IMG/VR virus record: IMGVR_UViG_3300044655_000284
Location: 1-35,583 of that record
DNA length: 35,583 bases
Reading direction: 5' to 3' (one strand)
Origin: a virus
The translations under genes and the position numbers were made by a program. Within the stretch, counting starts at the first letter, position 1. Each line of letters opens with the position of its first letter. The notes beneath the pieces were generated by a model. It searched no databases. It saw only the letters and a program-made list of their open reading frames with translations, and was not told the origin of the DNA. Positions 15,947 through 21,589 of this stretch are shown in pieces.

Positions 15947-16196
15947 CTATACCTAGTAAGGTATCGAACTCAACTTCGTGGTATCGCTCAAATCCCTTTG
16001 CTCCGAGTCCATGCACACCTGTAGCACCTCGATGATGTTCGGGACATAAGGGGAGAATTGGTGCTTCTGACCGCTTTCCACCGAATCGTCTGACATGGTG
16101 AAGCTCTGCGGGGGTGTCATTGAAGCCCAAGTGGTAGCATAAGACGCAACCAAGTTTTGCAATATCGTCATGGCGTTTTTTATCCTTTTTGTTCAT
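15912..16196 (-). CDS. Ref/DUF968-like HNH nuclease
   Basis: The start at 16196 is set by an ATGA overlap with the newly recognised gene at 16193-16360; a longer frame to 16259 is possible but would overlap it. The 94-aa product has Cys17-x2-Cys20, AELHHVRR (His33, His34), LPLCPEHHRGATGVHG (Cys51, His54, His55) and a conserved GxKxFERYH. This is the zinc-supported HNH layout of phage P1 Ref and DUF968-like proteins. P1 Ref is a RecA-dependent nuclease; here a recombination or host-DNA role is inferred. Confidence 0.8.
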   Translation of the reverse strand: MNKKDKKRHDDIAKLGCVLCYHLGFNDTPAELHHVRRFGGKRSEAPILPLCPEHHRGATGVHGLGAKGFERYHEVEFDTLLGIVKALMGQSQAR

Positions 16197-16360
16197 TGAA
16201 TGTTTGCATCTTTTTGCAATATATCTTCTAATTCTTGAGCGTAATCTGTTATGTCGCAACTTAACAAATAGGCTTCAGTAGAGTCATTTTTAAGTTTTAA
16301 TTCATGCACCCGTTTAATAGTACGGGTTAGGTCTAAGAATATTTCAGCAAATTCTCTCAT
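16193..16360 (-). CDS. Small hypothetical protein of the early leftward operon
   Basis: A 55-aa frame (starts MREFAEIFLDLTRTIKRVHE, ends KDANIQ). Its ATG at 16360 overlaps the preceding gene's stop as ATGA, and its stop overlaps the Ref-like ATG the same way. It has a helical, mixed-charge composition. These two four-base couplings are the main evidence that it is a real gene. Function unknown. Confidence 0.65.
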   Translation of the reverse strand: MREFAEIFLDLTRTIKRVHELKLKNDSTEAYLLSCDITDYAQELEDILQKDANIQ

Positions 16361-16683
16361 CGGGTTACTCTTTCAATGTTGCGGTTAGTGGCTTGTTCGC
16401 TTCTCCATGCTTCAAACTTCATTTGTGCAATAGAGATTTCTAACTTTAGCAAGGCTTCTTTGGCGGTAAATTCGTCAATTAAATCACAATGGTCTTGGTA
16501 TTCTTGAGATGCGTAGGCTTCCCGCTCCTGACCGCCAAGCGATTGCTCTGAGCTTTTTTTCATCATAATTGATTTAACGCTGCTTTTTGATGATTCTAAG
16601 CCAGCAAGCCTGCCTTTGGCCCAACTGTATTCTTCTTTAATACTGTCAAGTTTATTAAAAACTTCTTGAATATCTATTTCCAT
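16357..16683 (-). CDS. Hypothetical coiled-coil protein
   Basis: The start at 16683 is preceded by GGGGGAAAT, the ribosome-binding box shared by this operon; the longer frame to 16704 would overlap the upstream stop region. The 108-aa product (MEIDIQEVFNKLDSIKEEYS onward) is mostly helical with coiled-coil heptads in both halves and a Ser/Lys-rich middle. Its stop is coupled to the next gene by ATGA. I do not recognise the family. Confidence 0.7.
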   Translation of the reverse strand: MEIDIQEVFNKLDSIKEEYSWAKGRLAGLESSKSSVKSIMMKKSSEQSLGGQEREAYASQEYQDHCDLIDEFTAKEALLKLEISIAQMKFEAWRSEQATNRNIERVTR

Positions 16684-16691
16684 ATTTCCCC

Positions 16692-17192
16692 CTAAAAAGT
16701 GCATTTAACAATGTATTCAGCGTCATCCAATTCCTGAATTTTTAAGTTGTAGCAATTATCTTTAATTTCAAAACGATTATCCCCGTCAATACTACCTTTA
16801 GGTACATAATTCGCCATTTTGTAAAACCTATCTTTTTCTACCATTCCTAAAACCCAAGCCTTGTCGTATTCATTTGTTACCCTTACAAAACAATAAAAAT
16901 CACATTTTTGTTTAATGTTGTAAGCTGCTACCGAACACTCGTAATACGGCAAAGGTACAACTTTGGCCCTTTTACTTTTGACATCAACAGTTCTACTATC
17001 TTTTAAAACAATGTCATAGTCATAGGTGTTTGCTAGTTTGCCGCCAATAATAGACCACGCAGCAAGTTCTCCTAAAAAACCAATAACATTGCCATCTCCG
17101 TTAGAAATGCTATTGCGTAAAGTGCCCATTTCTTTAGCTTTTTTGTGAGCTATTTCACGCATTTGGTCAGTTATTAAAACTTGCCTAATCAA
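16692..17192 (-). CDS. PD-(D/E)XK-like endonuclease (putative)
   Basis: An ATG at 17246 gives 184 aa but overlaps the upstream small gene by 62 nt. A TTG at 17192 with GGGGGGAG just upstream fits better (166 aa), so the start is uncertain. In the shorter numbering, GFLGELAAW gives Glu42, YDYDIVL gives Asp60, and TVDVKSKR gives Asp70 and Lys72, the order of a restriction-endonuclease-like core. The fold is probable from this pattern, but no family is recognised. A role in recombination, repair or host DNA attack is possible. Confidence 0.65.
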   Translation of the reverse strand: MIRQVLITDQMREIAHKKAKEMGTLRNSISNGDGNVIGFLGELAAWSIIGGKLANTYDYDIVLKDSRTVDVKSKRAKVVPLPYYECSVAAYNIKQKCDFYCFVRVTNEYDKAWVLGMVEKDRFYKMANYVPKGSIDGDNRFEIKDNCYNLKIQELDDAEYIVKCTF

Positions 17193-17358
17193 ACCACTCC
17201 CCCCAGTTTCCTTTGTTATTGCGTTTCCATTGTTCAACAAAGCCATTTAGTAAATCACTATCAATTTGGTATTTTGATAGATATTCTCTAAACTTTGCTA
17301 ACCCCCATTGATGTCGCCACTTGCATAGTTGTCTGACACCGCATTGGTATTTATTCAA
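17185..17358 (-). CDS. Small conserved-looking protein, TTG start
   Basis: A 57-aa frame (LNKYQCGVRQLCKWRHQWGL at the start, ending NWGEWFD). It opens with TTG at 17358, eight bases inside the stop region of the replication-associated gene, and runs across the long-frame start of the next gene. The dense Trp/Arg/Tyr pattern is protein-like and resembles small proteins I associate with phage replication clusters. The start codon is inferred, as no ATG is available. Confidence 0.55.
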   Translation of the reverse strand: MNKYQCGVRQLCKWRHQWGLAKFREYLSKYQIDSDLLNGFVEQWKRNNKGNWGEWFD

Positions 17359-17725
17359 TCTCCATACCCATACGCATCATACATTTCTTCTTTAAGGTTT
17401 CGTAGCTGTCATACCCGTTACCTAGTATTCCTAGTTCTCTAGCCTTGTTCTCAATACCTTGTTGGCTAAACATCCATGACCTATCAACCTTTGGCTTTGG
17501 CGGGGTCATATCCAAAACATCCTGAAATCTAAGCCCGTTAATCCACGATGCGGGGTACGGGATATAGTCTATTTCGGTTTGTTTAATCTGCCAGTATCTT
17601 AGGTGTTTGGGCAAGGCTTCTAAGGCTTCACGCTTTTCAAGTTGCGTGAGCTTAGACCAAGCGTGTTCAGCTTTCTTTTTAGCCACTTTTTTGGGCCAAT
17701 ACATCCAAAATTTCTCAAACTCCAC
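17351..17725 (-). CDS. Replication-associated protein (DnaT/O-like C-terminal domain type)
   Basis: A 124-aa protein starting with GTG at 17725 behind GGGGGA. The pattern FEKFWMYWPKKVAKKKAEHA, then AWSKL, then DYIPYPASWINGLRFQDVL is the block found at the C-terminus of many phage replication-initiation or primosomal (O/DnaT-like) proteins, which bind ssDNA or help load the host helicase. Here it stands almost alone, without the N-terminal winged helix of the longer proteins. With no polymerase or helicase in the genome, it is the best candidate for recruiting the host replisome (inference). Confidence 0.7.
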   Translation of the reverse strand: MEFEKFWMYWPKKVAKKKAEHAWSKLTQLEKREALEALPKHLRYWQIKQTEIDYIPYPASWINGLRFQDVLDMTPPKPKVDRSWMFSQQGIENKARELGILGNGYDSYETLKKKCMMRMGMEIE

Positions 17726-17733
17726 ACATCCCC

Positions 17734-17880
17734 CTATTTTGTTGCAAGTATATAAAGTCCAATATTACTAAATGCGTAACCGCTATATACAACTGCCATA
17801 GCTGTATTACCTTTAAAGCCCTGTTCTATACCTATATAGGCATAAATAAGCCCCGTCACAATAATTAGCCAAGCACTCAT
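17734..17880 (-). CDS. Small membrane protein
   Basis: A 48-aa frame (starts MSAWLIIVTGLIYAYIGIEQ, ends GLYILATK) with two hydrophobic segments (about residues 3-17 and 28-46). Its ATG overlaps the preceding stop as TAATG. The length, hydrophobic pattern and coupling support a real inner-membrane protein of unknown function. Confidence 0.7.
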   Translation of the reverse strand: MSAWLIIVTGLIYAYIGIEQGFKGNTAMAVVYSGYAFSNIGLYILATK

Positions 17881-18068
17881 TAGAAAGGTGCGTCAGGTAA
17901 ATCAAGTTTTTGGGCTTTTACAAACTGGTATGACCAATCGGTATAAGTCTGAGTAAGGTGTACAGCTTCGTGCTTAGTCTTAACTGTACGCATTAATTCG
18001 CCATTTTCGTCATAAATCTTGTAATGACTATAAGCATTAAGTCTGTCTTCAGTTGTAAATGTAGTCAT
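17880..18068 (-). CDS. Small hypothetical protein
   Basis: A 62-aa soluble protein (SHYKIYDENGELMRTVKTKH then EAVHLTQTYTDWSYQFVK). The strand-turn-strand-helix order looks like a small compact domain that could hold a regulatory or inhibitory role. It is coupled to both neighbours by ATGA and TAATG overlaps. Not recognised. Confidence 0.7.
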   Translation of the reverse strand: MTTFTTEDRLNAYSHYKIYDENGELMRTVKTKHEAVHLTQTYTDWSYQFVKAQKLDLPDAPF

Positions 18069-18328
18069 TGCAAAACTCTTGGGCTAGGTGGGCTTGGTGG
18101 ATTCATCGGTACTGTATAGCTAGGAATACCAATAGCATAACCTTGCGGTGTAACAGCCTGATTTGGGTAAATGGTCAAATTTTGCACCACATTACCTTGA
18201 CTATTTAAGACTTGAGCTTGATTGCCCTGTATTTGTACATAGTTAGCAACATTACCTTGTGGCGTAGTAATGACATAGGTTTGGGCCTGAACCGACCCAA
18301 CCATTAAAAAAAGCAATAAATATTTCAT
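18065..18328 (-). CDS. Exported small protein with signal peptide and Gln/Asn-rich repeats
   Basis: I chose ATG 18328, three bases after the previous stop, because it begins a clean signal peptide (MKYLLLFLMVGSVQA, cleavage likely after AQA); the longer frame to 18370 would bury it. The mature part has repeated QGNV/QGNQ units (TPQGNVANYVQIQGNQAQVL then NSQGNVVQNL) and a Pro-rich tail. It is probably periplasmic, made early, and might alter the host envelope. 87 aa; no family recognised. Confidence 0.7.
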   Translation of the reverse strand: MKYLLLFLMVGSVQAQTYVITTPQGNVANYVQIQGNQAQVLNSQGNVVQNLTIYPNQAVTPQGYAIGIPSYTVPMNPPSPPSPRVLQ

Positions 18329-18330
18329 GG

Positions 18331-18606
18331 TTATTGCTTTACAAACACAATGCAAGCAGGGTTTTCCCATTCAAAATACCCTTTGTTTTTTTCTGCAAAC
18401 TTTAACAACTCAGGGTTTATGTACGGGTCGCCACCTCTGTATTCACCATAATAGTCAGCAGCATCATCGCCATTTTCAGCACTAATATACAACTGACCAT
18501 CCCGTATAAACGACTTTGGTTCTTTGTAAACCTCAACCAAATTAGCACCAGCAAACTCAAAAGTCATAAGTTTTGGCAGCTTTTTTTGTAATAATTCAGC
18601 GTTCAT
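18331..18606 (-). CDS. Hypothetical protein
   Basis: A 91-aa protein with mixed strands and helices (FEFAGANLVEVYKEPKSFI, then an acidic ENGDDAADYYGEYRGGDPYI). Its ATG overlaps the previous stop as ATGA. The acidic middle and small size are reminiscent of DNA-mimic or inhibitor proteins, but this is only composition. Not recognised. Confidence 0.7.
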   Translation of the reverse strand: MNAELLQKKLPKLMTFEFAGANLVEVYKEPKSFIRDGQLYISAENGDDAADYYGEYRGGDPYINPELLKFAEKNKGYFEWENPACIVFVKQ

Positions 18607-18806
18607 TTTAATTTAATCTCCATCAAAGCATTACAAGCACTTTTTAACTGTTTTCTTAACGCAATGTTTTCGTTTTGCAAATCAAGTAATTGTTTTTCTA
18701 ATACTTCAATTCTTGACTTGACCCTAGCTTTTTGAACTGGGTCACGACTTTGATTAAATACTAACTTTTGTGCGGCTAAACTTTTTTCTAAAATATTGCT
18801 ATTCAT
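18603..18806 (-). CDS. Small coiled-coil protein
   Basis: A 67-aa protein, nearly all helical, with a leucine heptad run (IEVLEKQLLDLQNENIALRK) that should form a coiled-coil dimer. It is preceded by GGGGGATAT-ATG. It resembles a bare leucine zipper, so it may work by pairing with another protein. Family unknown. Confidence 0.7.
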   Translation of the reverse strand: MNSNILEKSLAAQKLVFNQSRDPVQKARVKSRIEVLEKQLLDLQNENIALRKQLKSACNALMEIKLK

Positions 18807-18815
18807 ATATCCCCC

Positions 18816-19397
18816 TTAAGCTGCTAATTTACCAACACAACCATACCCATAGCCGTCATCACCCATGCTATAGACCCGACCTGCTGTCTTACTAACTGCT
18901 GTATCACATAAACTTGTTTCTGCAACTTTGTTACTAATTATTCTTTGAATATCATAAGGAGCAAAACCTCTTTTTAAACTATCTGCGTTTTCAGAAACTT
19001 TGCTAATACTAGCTGCATTGTCGTAACTACTGACATAAACAGTTACTTCGTTGTCTAAGCCATATTCATTACACACATCAACAATTACGCCAGTTAAAAA
19101 CACACTTGTCAATTTTCTGTTAACAAACACAAAGTCAGCACCAAATTTAACTTCTTCACCATCAAGATTTGCGTAATTTTGACCTTTGTAATCTTGCATA
19201 CCATCAAAATAAGAACCTTCAAACACGCTAATTACATCTTCGACTTGTTTAGAAGTTGGGCCGTCAACATACGAAATGTTTATTGAAGCACCGCCAGCAT
19301 AACTACTGCTTTTGACACTAAACTTTACGCCAGCAAACGATTCTTTTAAAGCTGCTCTAATCAACTTTGCTGTATCTACTACGCTAATGTATTTCAT
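18816..19397 (-). CDS. LPD29-like domain protein
   Basis: A 193-aa protein, first gene of the early leftward operon. The N-terminal part has the pattern of the large polyvalent protein-associated domain 29 family: AKLIRAALKESFAGVKFSV, a Ser/Tyr/Gly loop (residues 29-37), SINISYVDGPT and FEGSYFDGMQDY (59-70). These domains occur in polyvalent proteins of mobile elements and phages and are suspected of helping incoming DNA establish itself; no biochemistry is known to me. The second half (about 100-193) is not recognised. GGGGGAAC lies before the ATG, and an operator-bearing promoter lies 34-62 bp upstream. Confidence 0.75.
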   Translation of the reverse strand: MKYISVVDTAKLIRAALKESFAGVKFSVKSSSYAGGASINISYVDGPTSKQVEDVISVFEGSYFDGMQDYKGQNYANLDGEEVKFGADFVFVNRKLTSVFLTGVIVDVCNEYGLDNEVTVYVSSYDNAASISKVSENADSLKRGFAPYDIQRIISNKVAETSLCDTAVSKTAGRVYSMGDDGYGYGCVGKLAA

Positions 19398-19430
19398 TTT
19401 GTTCCCCCGAAAAAATTAATCAACATACAT

Positions 19431-19459
19431 AGGTTAAGCCAACTTAACATTTATTGCAA
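19431..19459 (-). promoter_or_regulatory. Early leftward promoter with TTAAG-N4-CTTAA operator
   Basis: On the minus strand: TTGCAA (19459-19454), a 17-nt spacer, then TAACCT (19436-19431). A perfect dyad GTTAAG-CCAA-CTTAAC occupies 19433-19448. The architecture is the same as at 20310 and 22520. It drives the LPD29-like operon. Confidence 0.7.
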
Positions 19460-19503
19460 GCGTTTTATGCTGTGTAGCAAAAATACAACAAAGGTTTTTA
19501 TGA

Positions 19504-19580
19504 GTTATATTTTGTACAAAACTTATACCTTATGGGTTATATATGTTACATAAAGTCGGTTTATATAACATTTATATAAC
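19504..19580. repeat. AT-rich cluster of four GTTATAT heptamers and a 12-bp palindrome
   Basis: GTTATAT occurs at 19504-19510 and 19536-19542 on the plus strand and inverted (ATATAAC) at 19563-19569 and 19574-19580; the last two lie in an 11-bp direct repeat. TTTTGTACAAAA (19510-19521) is a perfect palindrome. The cluster lies 45-120 bp upstream of the leftward promoter, so it may be activator sites or origin iterons. Confidence 0.5.
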
Positions 19581-19623
19581 TTTTCGTATGCGAATCGGTT
19601 TGTGAGGATTAAGGGCGTAATAC

Positions 19624-19641
19624 TCCTATCCGTAGATAGGA
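19624..19641. other. Perfect 7-bp hairpin
   Basis: TCCTATC, loop CGTA, GATAGGA. It lies just after the small frame at 19646-19783 in the leftward direction. There is no U-tract, so it is not a classic terminator; it may stabilise an mRNA end or be a protein site. Confidence 0.45.
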
Positions 19642-19645
19642 TGAA

Positions 19646-19783
19646 TTATGCGACTTCGGATGTTTCGGACATCAGTCGTAAATAAATGATGGGTTCTTTT
19701 GCTTGTTCAGGTCTATGTATTACCAAGACTACCCAGTTTCCCCTGTCGTTAGACAATAGGACAGTTCCATAATTTTTGCTCAT
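19646..19783 (-). CDS. Possible 45-aa protein in the control region
   Basis: A frame of 45 codons starts with ATG at 19783 and ends TAA at 19646. The product (MSKNYGTVLLSNDRGNWVVL, then VIHRPEQAKEPIIYLRLMSE) has an amphipathic strand/helix pattern that looks protein-like. The ribosome-binding site is weak (GCGGATAA). It is the only credible frame in the 630-bp gap between the LPD29-like and repressor genes. No family recognised. A near-match to a DnaA box (TTATCCGCA, 19784-19792) abuts its start. Confidence 0.4.
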   Translation of the reverse strand: MSKNYGTVLLSNDRGNWVVLVIHRPEQAKEPIIYLRLMSETSEVA

Positions 19784-19869
19784 TTATCCGCAAAATATGG
19801 GGCATTGCTGCCGTTTCGCTTCTGAAGTATTTACGGCCTTTACCGCATCATCACGCCTGTGTGCGGGCT

Positions 19870-19903
19870 AGACAGAAAGAGAAAACCCCTTTGGGTTGCT
19901 CTA
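19870..19903 (-). terminator. Intrinsic terminator of the small-RNA or repressor transcript
   Basis: On the minus strand: GAG-C-AACCC, loop AAAG, GGGTT-TT-CTC, then TTTCTG. The local stem competes with a longer 18-bp pairing to 19951-19968. Either form ends at the same U-rich tract. Confidence 0.6.
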
Positions 19904-20012
19904 AGTTAGACCCGCTTAATAAATGACTCGAAAACATTTAGTAAACGCTCAGAACAACCCAAAAGGGTCTTATGGCTTCGAGTTAAATACTAAACAGGGT
20001 CTAATCTGCATA
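19873..20012 (-). ncRNA. Candidate structured small RNA or attenuator downstream of the repressor gene
   Basis: A minus-strand extended -10 box (TGT-TATACT, 20024-20016) predicts a transcript starting near 20010 and ending at the terminator at about 19873. Segments 19951-19968 and 19885-19902 pair over 18 bp; both deviations from Watson-Crick are G-U pairs only if the RNA is read from the minus strand. Alternative helices exist: 19997-20004 with 19906-19913 (8 bp), 19977-19983 with 19926-19932 (7 bp) and 19988-19994 with 19937-19943 (7 bp). They cross the 18-bp helix, so the RNA can form a pseudoknot or switch between two folds. No known family is recognised. Confidence 0.55.
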
Positions 20013-20015
20013 CAC

Positions 20016-20024
20016 AGTATAACA
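20016..20024 (-). promoter_or_regulatory. Extended -10 promoter for the candidate small RNA
   Basis: On the minus strand, TGT followed by TATACT lies in the bases just after the repressor stop codon. No good -35 is seen at 16-18 bp, which is tolerable for an extended -10 promoter. Predicted start near 20010. Confidence 0.4.
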
Positions 20025-20029
20025 TCAAA

Positions 20030-20269
20030 TCAACGCAACTCAGGCCATATCAACTGGTAACTTTCAGGAAATAAGTCCTTACGGCTTACCAAACCCTTAG
20101 ATTCCTGTTCTAGCAACGCCCCCAAATAAACCATTTTATCGGCTGGAATCCCTGTGTTTTTCCACATGGACACCGCAGGTACGCTAATTTTGCAGATTTT
20201 GGCTATTTTGGTAGGGCCACCCAGTAACTCGATAATTTGGCTATCGGTAAACACTTTTTTCTTACGCAT
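20030..20269 (-). CDS. Cro/YdaS-like helix-turn-helix repressor
   Basis: A 79-aa protein with a basic N-terminus (MRKKK) and a helix-turn-helix at about residues 18-42 (GGPTKIAKICKISVPAVSMW). The signature end, VSRKDLFPESYQLIWPEL, is typical of Cro/CI-like YdaS proteins. It lacks the dimerisation/peptidase domain of full CI repressors. A TTAAG-type operator copy overlaps its start codon, and other copies lie at the three early promoters, so I infer it represses all early transcription and itself. Its ATG coincides with the predicted transcription start, as in leaderless lambda cI mRNA. No integrase accompanies it. Confidence 0.85.
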   Translation of the reverse strand: MRKKKVFTDSQIIELLGGPTKIAKICKISVPAVSMWKNTGIPADKMVYLGALLEQESKGLVSRKDLFPESYQLIWPELR

Positions 20270-20304
20270 TAAGCAAGTTTAACAAATAAACAACGCACAT
20301 TCAA
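20269..20304 (-). promoter_or_regulatory. Repressor promoter and overlapping operator
   Basis: On the minus strand: TTGAAT (20304-20299), a 17-nt spacer, TAAACT (20281-20276). The operator variant TTAAACTTGCTTAA covers 20282-20269, overlapping the -10 and the ATG. Predicted transcription start is at or within two bases of the start codon. Confidence 0.55.
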
Positions 20305-20309
20305 ATAGT

Positions 20310-20338
20310 TTGCACATTTATTTAATTTGGCTTAATAT
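20310..20338 (+). promoter_or_regulatory. Early rightward promoter with TTAAT-N4-CTTAA operator
   Basis: TTGCAC (20310-20315), a 17-nt spacer, TAATAT (20333-20338). The operator TTAATTTGGCTTAA lies at 20322-20335, overlapping the -10. It is back-to-back with the repressor promoter, like lambda PR/PRM, and drives the early rightward operon. Confidence 0.8.
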
Positions 20339-20376
20339 ATCAGTACAGCATAAGCTGTTTACTTTTGGAGATGATT

Positions 20377-20589
20377 ATGGATGATATGCAAGAACTTTAT
20401 AACGAACAGTTACAAGAGCAAGAACGCCTAAACATAGCTTTAGACAAGGCAGAGGATGGCGATATGTTGACTTTGGCAGAGATAGACCTAATCAGGTTTC
20501 ATTGTGGCTTACCCAATAAGCGTAGGATTAGCCCCATTTTGGGTACGATTTTTGACGATTTTTCTAATATTTTTGGGGGGAAACAATGA
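20377..20589 (+). CDS. Small acidic early protein
   Basis: ATG 20377 is chosen because GGAG lies seven bases upstream; two earlier start-like codons are too close to or inside that site. The 70-aa product begins MDDMQELYNEQLQEQERLNI and is acidic and helical in its first half, then has a short basic segment (PNKRRIS) and a hydrophobic end. It is the first gene of the early rightward operon and overlaps the SSB-like start by ATGA. Function unknown; an SSB partner is conceivable. Confidence 0.75.
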   Translation: MDDMQELYNEQLQEQERLNIALDKAEDGDMLTLAEIDLIRFHCGLPNKRRISPILGTIFDDFSNIFGGKQ

Positions 20590-21203
20590 TTGTGACAGGC
20601 ACAACTACAGAAAAAAAAGAGTTTAAGGTAGCCCCCGTAGGGTCGCATTTAGCTCGTTTATACCGAATTATTGACTTAGGTACACAGAAATCTGAGTACA
20701 TGGGTCAAGTCAAGATGCTACGCAAAGTGAAGTTCTTTTGGGAGCTTCATGGCGATGACTTAAAGATTGAGGGCAAACCCCTTATCCAAACACGCAACTA
20801 CACGCTGTCGCTAGGCGATAAGGCTTCGTTACGGAAGGACTTGGAATCTTGGCGTGGCAAATCATTTACCGATGATGAGTTGCGTGGTTTTGACCTACGC
20901 AATTTGTTAGATAAATGGTGCATGGTTACTGTTCAGCATAGAACCGCTAATAACGGCAATACCTACGCTGATGCGGTGGCTATTACTCCAGTTCCCGCAA
21001 TCGTACAAAAAGCAGGTGTACCACAGGGCGTAAACCCTTGCATATTGTTTGACTTGCAGAAGTTTGACCAAGAAGTATTTGACAGCTTATCGCAAGGTCT
21101 AAAAGACCAAATCATGCTGTCAGCCGAGTACCGCAACACCTTTACCGATGTAAATAAGAAGTTGCAAGACGCAGCAATTATTGATGACGATGTTCCATTT
21201 TAA
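20586..21203 (+). CDS. Single-stranded DNA-binding protein-like
   Basis: A 205-aa protein with a long beta-rich core (for example FKVAPVGSHLARLYRIIDLG and KPLIQTRNYTLSLGDKASL) resembling the DUF669-like/phage SSB group. It ends in the acidic tail DDDVPF (residues 200-205), the form bacterial SSBs use to hold partner proteins. GGGGGGAAACA precedes the ATG. It would coat ssDNA during replication or recombination and may bring host SSB-interacting proteins. The SSB role is inferred from the tail, fold look and the neighbouring nuclease. Confidence 0.75.
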   Translation: MIVTGTTTEKKEFKVAPVGSHLARLYRIIDLGTQKSEYMGQVKMLRKVKFFWELHGDDLKIEGKPLIQTRNYTLSLGDKASLRKDLESWRGKSFTDDELRGFDLRNLLDKWCMVTVQHRTANNGNTYADAVAITPVPAIVQKAGVPQGVNPCILFDLQKFDQEVFDSLSQGLKDQIMLSAEYRNTFTDVNKKLQDAAIIDDDVPF

Positions 21204-21215
21204 AAGGGGAAATGT

Positions 21216-21344
21216 ATGAAAAAAGCACTCGCAATATTCGCAACATTTTTTGTAGTTGGTTTTGCAGTAGCCCAACAAGCAAATTGCTGGCAACAGTATG
21301 TTTGCGGTGGGGGCGGTTGCCAATGGGTAACAATTTGTCGCTAA
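21216..21344 (+). CDS. Secreted cysteine-rich miniprotein
   Basis: A 42-aa frame with a strong Shine-Dalgarno (AAAAGGGGAAATGT-ATG). Residues 1-19 are a signal peptide (MKKALAIFATFFVVGFAVA), then QQANCWQQYVCGGGGCQW and VTICR follow. The four Cys of the mature peptide (about 24 residues) could make two disulfides in the periplasm. The Trp/Cys spacing is regular: CW at the start, VC, GC, IC. It is made with the early replication genes. No toxin or inhibitor family is recognised; an envelope target is possible. Confidence 0.65.
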   Translation: MKKALAIFATFFVVGFAVAQQANCWQQYVCGGGGCQWVTICR

Positions 21345-21373
21345 CTGGGGGAATTAACCTTTAGGAGTAAGCC

Positions 21374-21571
21374 ATGAACCACATGATTAAAGACTTTATT
21401 GACCAAAAATATACAGTCAAGACCTTTCAAGAACGGGGCTACGATGAAGAAGTACCCATCATCGGATTTGCCCAAGATGACTTGGAAACTGTCATTAAGA
21501 CTGTGGTTCAGGCTTGTGCCGACAGGGTTAAAAACTCAGACGATAGAATGGCTGTGCTACAGTTAATGTAA
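21374..21571 (+). CDS. Small hypothetical early protein
   Basis: A 65-aa protein (MNHMIKDFIDQKYTVKTFQE, then EVPIIGFAQDDLETVIKTVVQ) with alternating helices and one strand. Shine-Dalgarno AGGAG lies six bases before the ATG, and an extra GGGGGAA box stands 20 bp upstream. It lies between the secreted miniprotein and the RecB-like nuclease. Not recognised. Confidence 0.7.
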   Translation: MNHMIKDFIDQKYTVKTFQERGYDEEVPIIGFAQDDLETVIKTVVQACADRVKNSDDRMAVLQLM

Positions 21572-21589
21572 TGTTTAACAGGGGGAATT

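Noticed and set aside
19970-20011. A 14-codon leader-peptide-like frame (MQIRPCLVFNSKP) across the competing helices of the minus-strand RNA
   Set aside because: The ATG coincides with the predicted transcript start, there is no ribosome-binding site and no run of a single amino acid codon. An attenuation model remains possible but is not supported enough to list as a gene.
19398-20029. tRNA or CRISPR repeats in the large intergenic region
   Set aside because: No T-loop GTTCRANYC box with a cloverleaf and no regularly spaced identical repeats with spacers could be found; the repeats are short AT-rich heptamers and hairpins.
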